Source: Nonomuraea maritima (GTDB lineage Bacteria; Actinomycetota; Actinomycetes; Streptosporangiales; Streptosporangiaceae). From it: a stretch of DNA of 64,000 nt. The notes below the pieces were generated by a model. That model was not told the origin of the DNA. It worked only from the letters and a program-made list of their open reading frames with translations, and ran no database searches. The position numbers and the translations under genes were made by a program. This document shows positions 60,310-64,000 of this stretch, one piece after another (position 1 is the stretch's first letter; each line of letters begins with the position of its first letter). The DNA is taken from NCBI RefSeq assembly GCF_900100395.1, contig NZ_FNFB01000001.1:434001-498000 (forward strand), given 5' to 3'.

Positions 60310-61389
60310 GTGGCGGCGATTGTCGACCCGCTCGAAGCGCGGCTCCTTCCTTCCGACCAGGTGAGAATCGCTCTCGTCGTCCCCGTGTCGGGGGTGCTCG
60401 GCCTGATGGGTCCGTGCGCGATCAACTGCGCCCTCATGGCCGCCGAGGAGGTCAACGCCAGGGGCGGCGTCCTCGGCCGGACCCTCGAGCTGGTGCTCGT
60501 CGACGGCGGGCGGCCCGCGGGCGAGGTGGCTGCGGAGGTGGCCGGGCTGGTCGCGGCGGGCGCGGTGCAGGCCGTGGCGGGCGCGCACGCCAGTGACGTG
60601 CGTCTCGCGGTGGTGGCCGCGATCGCCGGGCGGGTCCCGTTCGTCTACGCGCCGCCGTACGAGGGCGGGGGGCAGGCGCCGGGCGTCTACTTCCTCGGCG
60701 AGACCCCCGACCGGCAGTTCGGGCCCGGCATCGCCTGGCTGGCCGGCACCGGACGGGCCCGCCGCTGGTACCTGATGGGCAACGACTACATCTGGCCGCG
60801 CCTGGCGCACGCCCGCGCCCGCCGGAAGCTGCGCGACGCCGGGGCCACGGTGGTGGGCGAGAGCCTCGTCCGGCACGGCCAGGCGGTGCGGGAGCTGGGA
60901 CGGGTGGCCGACGCACGTCCCGACGCGATCCTGCTGACACTGATCGGCAGCGACCTGGTGGCGTTCAACCGCGCGTACGCCGCCGCCGGGCTCAAGGCGG
61001 TGCGGCTGTGCGGCGCGCTCGAGGAGCACGGCCTGCTGGGCATCGGCGGCGACGCCACCGGCCTGCTGTACGCGTCGATGGGCTACTTCCGCGGCCTGCC
61101 CACCGAGGCGGGCGTCCGCTTCGCGCAGCGCTACACGGCCAGGTTCGGCCCCGAGGCCCCTATGCTCAACGCCCACGGCCACGGCTGCTACGAGGCGATC
61201 GCCATGCTGGCCGCGCTGGTGGCCCGCGCGAGTTCGCTCGCGGTGCCCGCGCTGGACGCCGTGTCAGACGGCACGACGATCGCCAGCGCGCGGGGCACGC
61301 TGACGCTGCGCAACCGTCAGGTGAGGCACCTCGTCCACCTCGGCAGGGCGGACGGATTGCAATTCTTTCTGGAGAAACCTTTTCAATAG
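60310..61389 (+). CDS. AmiC/UrtA-like ligand-binding protein without signal peptide
   Basis: 359 residues, type I periplasmic-binding-protein fold (VRIALVVPVSGVLGLMGPCAINCALMAAEEVNARGGVLGR; VQAVAGAHASDVRLAVVAAIAGRVPFVYAPPYEGG; WYLMGNDYIWPR). No export signal or lipobox: the N-terminus is MAAIVDPLEARLLPSDQ. That fits AmiC, the cytosolic amide sensor of Pseudomonas, rather than a transport protein. An amide permease and an amidase follow, so short amides are the likely ligand. No amiR-like antiterminator gene is seen. Confidence 0.8.
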   Translation: MAAIVDPLEARLLPSDQVRIALVVPVSGVLGLMGPCAINCALMAAEEVNARGGVLGRTLELVLVDGGRPAGEVAAEVAGLVAAGAVQAVAGAHASDVRLAVVAAIAGRVPFVYAPPYEGGGQAPGVYFLGETPDRQFGPGIAWLAGTGRARRWYLMGNDYIWPRLAHARARRKLRDAGATVVGESLVRHGQAVRELGRVADARPDAILLTLIGSDLVAFNRAYAAAGLKAVRLCGALEEHGLLGIGGDATGLLYASMGYFRGLPTEAGVRFAQRYTARFGPEAPMLNAHGHGCYEAIAMLAALVARASSLAVPALDAVSDGTTIASARGTLTLRNRQVRHLVHLGRADGLQFFLEKPFQ

Positions 61390-61440
61390 AAAAATTTGGC
61401 TCTAAGGTGCATATCGCCAGACACGCAGCTAGGAGCCAGC

Positions 61441-62808
61441 ATGAGCTCGATCGAACAGTTCGGCTATCGCCAGGAACTCCAGAGAAGCCTGGGCTTCGCC
61501 GACCTGATGATCTATGGATTGATCTTCATGGTGCCGATCGCCCCCTTCGGCATCTTCGGTAATGTTTTTGCGATCTCGCATGGCATGGTCGCCATGGCCT
61601 ATGTCGTCGGGCTGGTCGCGATGGCGTTCACCGCGCTGTCGTACGCCCAGATGGCCCGCGCCTTTCCGATGGCGGGATCGGTCTACACCTACGCGGGACG
61701 CGGCATCGCCGCCCCTGTCGGCTTCATCGCCGGTTGGGCGATCCTGCTCGACTACATCCTCATCCCGTCCCTGCTCTACCTGATCGCCAGCGTGGCGATG
61801 CACACCTTCATCCCGGTGATCCCGGTATGGCTATGGCTGGTGGCGTTCGTGGCGCTCAACACCGTGGTCAACTACCTGGGCATCCAGATGACCGCCAAGA
61901 TCACCCGCGTCATGCTGGTGGCCGAGCTCGTGGTGCTGGCGATCTTCCTGATCGTCGGCGGCATCGCGCTCACGCAGGGCAAGGCGCAGACCGGCGCGTT
62001 CACCCCGTTCTTCGAGCCCTCGTCGTTCCACCTGAGCGTGGTGTTCGCGGCCGCGTCCGTCGCCGTGCTGTCGTTCCTCGGCTTCGACGGCATCTCGACG
62101 CTGGCGGAGGAGAACCGCGAGGACGCCCGCCGGCTCGGCCGTTCCATGATCGCCGCGCTCGGCCTCGCCGCCGTGCTGTTCGTCGCGCAGACCTGGATGG
62201 CGGCGCTGCTCACCCCGGGCCGTGAGGAGCTCATCGCCCACGGCGACAGCGCCGGACAGGCGTTCTACACCATGGCCGAGTTCGCCGGCGGCCCGTGGCT
62301 GTCGGTGCTCACCGCCGTGGCCACCGCCATCGCCTGGGGCTTCGCCAACTCGCTGGTCGCCCAGGCCGCCACGTCGCGCCTGCTGTACGCGATGGCCCGG
62401 GACCGGCAGCTGCCCTCCTTCCTCGCCAAGGTCGACCCCAAGCACCAGGTGCCGGTGAACGCGACCTTCCTCGTGGCCGGGATCTCGCTGGTCATCGGCA
62501 TCTTCATGAGCGCCAGGGTGGACGGCATCAACGAGCTGAGCTCACTGGTCAACTTCGGCGCCATGGCGGCCTTCCTGCTGCTGCACATCGCCGTGGTGGT
62601 GCACTACGTGGTACGCAAGCGGAGCAAGAACTACTGGATGCACCTCGTCGTGCCCGCGGTCGGCTTCGTCGTCCTGGTCTCCGTCGTGATCAACCAGAAC
62701 GTCGCGGCCCAGTGGGTGGGCGGCATCTGGCTGCTCATCGGCCTGGTCGTTCTCGGATTCTCCTACGCGGCCGGCCGCCGTCCCGTCCTTCCCTCGGAGG
62801 CTCAGTGA
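61441..62808 (+). CDS. APC-family amino acid/amide permease
   Basis: 455 residues, 12 membrane helices. APC start SLGFADLMIYGLIFMVPIAPFGIFGNV, AGSVYTYAGRGIAAPVGFIAGWAILLDY, and SFLGFDGISTLAEENREDARR after helix 5. ATG 61441 follows AGGAGCC. Its stop overlaps the formamidase start (GTGA), so uptake and hydrolysis are coupled. Substrate taken to be an amide by context. Confidence 0.87.
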   Translation: MSSIEQFGYRQELQRSLGFADLMIYGLIFMVPIAPFGIFGNVFAISHGMVAMAYVVGLVAMAFTALSYAQMARAFPMAGSVYTYAGRGIAAPVGFIAGWAILLDYILIPSLLYLIASVAMHTFIPVIPVWLWLVAFVALNTVVNYLGIQMTAKITRVMLVAELVVLAIFLIVGGIALTQGKAQTGAFTPFFEPSSFHLSVVFAAASVAVLSFLGFDGISTLAEENREDARRLGRSMIAALGLAAVLFVAQTWMAALLTPGREELIAHGDSAGQAFYTMAEFAGGPWLSVLTAVATAIAWGFANSLVAQAATSRLLYAMARDRQLPSFLAKVDPKHQVPVNATFLVAGISLVIGIFMSARVDGINELSSLVNFGAMAAFLLLHIAVVVHYVVRKRSKNYWMHLVVPAVGFVVLVSVVINQNVAAQWVGGIWLLIGLVVLGFSYAAGRRPVLPSEAQ

Positions 62809-63809
62809 ACGTCGTCTCGTTCCGTCCCAAGCCCGAAGAGCTGAGCTTCACCTTCGGCGGGCGCCCGGCGCTCGCCAAGGTGCGGCCGGGCACGATCCTG
62901 GAGCTGTACACCGAGGACTGCTTCGGCGGCCGGGTCCGCGACCTGGACGACCTGCCGTCGCGGGTGTGCGAGTTCCCGTACCTCAACCCGGTGACCGGGC
63001 CCTTCCACGTGGAGGGGGCCGAGCCGGGCGACACGCTCGCCCTGCACTTCATCTCGATCACCCCGGCCCGCGACTGGGCGGTTTCCACGACGTTCCCGCA
63101 CTTCGGCGCGCTGACCGGCACCCACACCACGGCCATGCTCCAGCCGCCGCTGGAGGAACGGGTCTGGCGCTACGACATCGACGTGGCCAAGGGCGTGGCC
63201 GTCTACCACGCCCGCAACAGCGACTTCGACGTCGAGCTGCCGCTCGACCCCATGCACGGCACGGTCGGCGTGGCCCCGGCCGCGAACGAGGCGCGCATGA
63301 CGATCACTCCCGACGCGCACGGCGGCAACATGGACACGCCGGAACTGCGCGCCGGCGTCACCGTCTACCTCGGGGTCAACGTCGAGGGCGGCCTGTTCTC
63401 GATCGGCGACGGCCACGGTCTGCAGGGGCACGGCGAGGTGTGCGGCACCGCGGTCGAGTCGGCCATGAACACCGTGGTCGCGGTCGAGCTGATCAAGGGC
63501 GTGGCCACGCCGTGGCCGCGGCTGGAGGACGACCTGCACCTGATGTCCACGGGCTCGGCCAGGCCGCTGGAGGACGCCTACCGGATCAGCCAGCACGACC
63601 TGGTCACCTGGACCTCGGAGCTGACCGGGCTCGACACCCTCGACGCCTACCAGCTCGTCAGCCAGGCCGGGCAGGCGCCGGTGGGCAACGTGTGCGACAC
63701 CAACTACACGATGGTCGCGAAAATGGCCAAGGCGTACCTCGGAGCCACGGGTGTCTACGACTCCGCGCACGCCCGGTTGCGTGCCCTGGGTTCGGCCTAC
63801 ACAAGTTGA
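62805..63809 (+). CDS. Acetamidase/formamidase family amidohydrolase
   Basis: 334 residues, FmdA/AmdA family of Zn-dependent cytosolic amidases releasing ammonia and formate or acetate. Clear family stretches: YTEDCFGGRVRD, NPVTGPFHVEGAEPGDTLALHFISI, MHGTVGVAP, GGNMDTPELRAGVTVYLGVNVEGGLFSIGDGHGLQGHGEVCGTAVES. GTG 62805 overlaps the permease stop. If the product is formate it could feed the same formate dehydrogenase served by fdhD. Confidence 0.9.
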   Translation: MNVVSFRPKPEELSFTFGGRPALAKVRPGTILELYTEDCFGGRVRDLDDLPSRVCEFPYLNPVTGPFHVEGAEPGDTLALHFISITPARDWAVSTTFPHFGALTGTHTTAMLQPPLEERVWRYDIDVAKGVAVYHARNSDFDVELPLDPMHGTVGVAPAANEARMTITPDAHGGNMDTPELRAGVTVYLGVNVEGGLFSIGDGHGLQGHGEVCGTAVESAMNTVVAVELIKGVATPWPRLEDDLHLMSTGSARPLEDAYRISQHDLVTWTSELTGLDTLDAYQLVSQAGQAPVGNVCDTNYTMVAKMAKAYLGATGVYDSAHARLRALGSAYTS

Positions 63810-63867
63810 GGTAAACGATTGACCTCGCAGGTCAGAGCACTGATCATCGTCCCCGTAGAGTGTGATC

Positions 63868-64000
63868 GTGCTCAGGTTGGTGCTGTCTTTGGCCCTGCTC
63901 GACCCCGCCGCCGTCGCCGAGGTGTCCCAGGGCGACGTCGCTGACCCTCACATCCTCACTCCCCATGGCGACCGTCTCGGCTACGCGCCTGTCCCGCGTC
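63868..64000 (+). CDS. Start of an unidentified gene, cut by window end
   Basis: An open frame from GTG 63868 runs to the window edge: VLRLVLSLALLDPAAVAEVSQGDVADPHILTPHGDRLGYAPVPRV. The opening is mildly hydrophobic and could be a signal sequence. Too little to name; an alternative GTG lies 6 nt upstream. Confidence 0.4.
   Translation, partial: MLRLVLSLALLDPAAVAEVSQGDVADPHILTPHGDRLGYAPVPR

Overview
High-GC actinobacterial chromosome segment (GTG starts, overlapping ATGA/GTGA gene junctions, dgt beside dnaG, Lrp/MmyB-type regulators). The gene content suggests a Streptosporangiales-like actinomycete; that placement is inference.

Layout. 1-13 kb is mostly housekeeping: dnaG (cut by the window start), a degenerate M23-type lipoprotein, a flavin reductase, dgt, an M48 protease, a PCMT-like methyltransferase, ppdK, a decayed MoxR fragment broken by 28-bp repeats, and glyS. 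13-14 kb holds small membrane and ABM-like genes. 14.2-35.4 kb looks like one metabolic island for oxalate. A leftward operon sucC-sucD-hyi-glxR-gcl-aldehyde dehydrogenase diverges from an OFA-type MFS carrier. A FadR/GntR regulator follows. A second leftward operon runs ThDP lyase (oxc position)-frc-ADP-forming acyl-CoA ligase-Nramp-fold protein-small membrane protein-TerC. moeA and a PanE-like reductase are divergent from each other, and fdhD follows. A short palindrome with core CATACNGTATG recurs at four promoters of the island, with a weaker copy before the regulator gene, which argues for one regulon. The proposed flow: oxalate enters by OFA and/or the Nramp-fold protein and is activated to oxalyl-CoA by Frc. 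It is then either decarboxylated to formyl-CoA and formate (FdhD and MoeA would serve a formate dehydrogenase encoded elsewhere), or reduced to glyoxylate by the PanE-like enzyme and assimilated by Gcl, GlxR and Hyi.

36.3-39.3 kb is a zinc-uptake operon znuACB-zur with a Zur-like box. It is followed by an EamA exporter, a CGNR regulator, a secreted His/Gly-rich protein, two SDR enzymes and their MmyB-type regulator. 44.2-48.9 kb is a three-gene cassette (zinc-ribbon-like small protein, membrane protein, 1074-residue TPR-CHAT protease). It lies between the MmyB-type regulator and a relic copy of that regulator's own promoter and 5' end, and is a candidate undescribed conflict or cell-death system.

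49-64 kb: uppS, recO, a CDP-alcohol phosphotransferase pair, an Lrp-controlled arginine-to-glutamate-semialdehyde pair (guanidino hydrolase plus ornithine aminotransferase), a methyltransferase, a PhoD-like phosphatase, glutamate dehydrogenase, MarR, and an amide-utilisation operon (cytosolic AmiC-like sensor, APC permease, formamidase/acetamidase). The start of an unidentified gene lies at the right edge.
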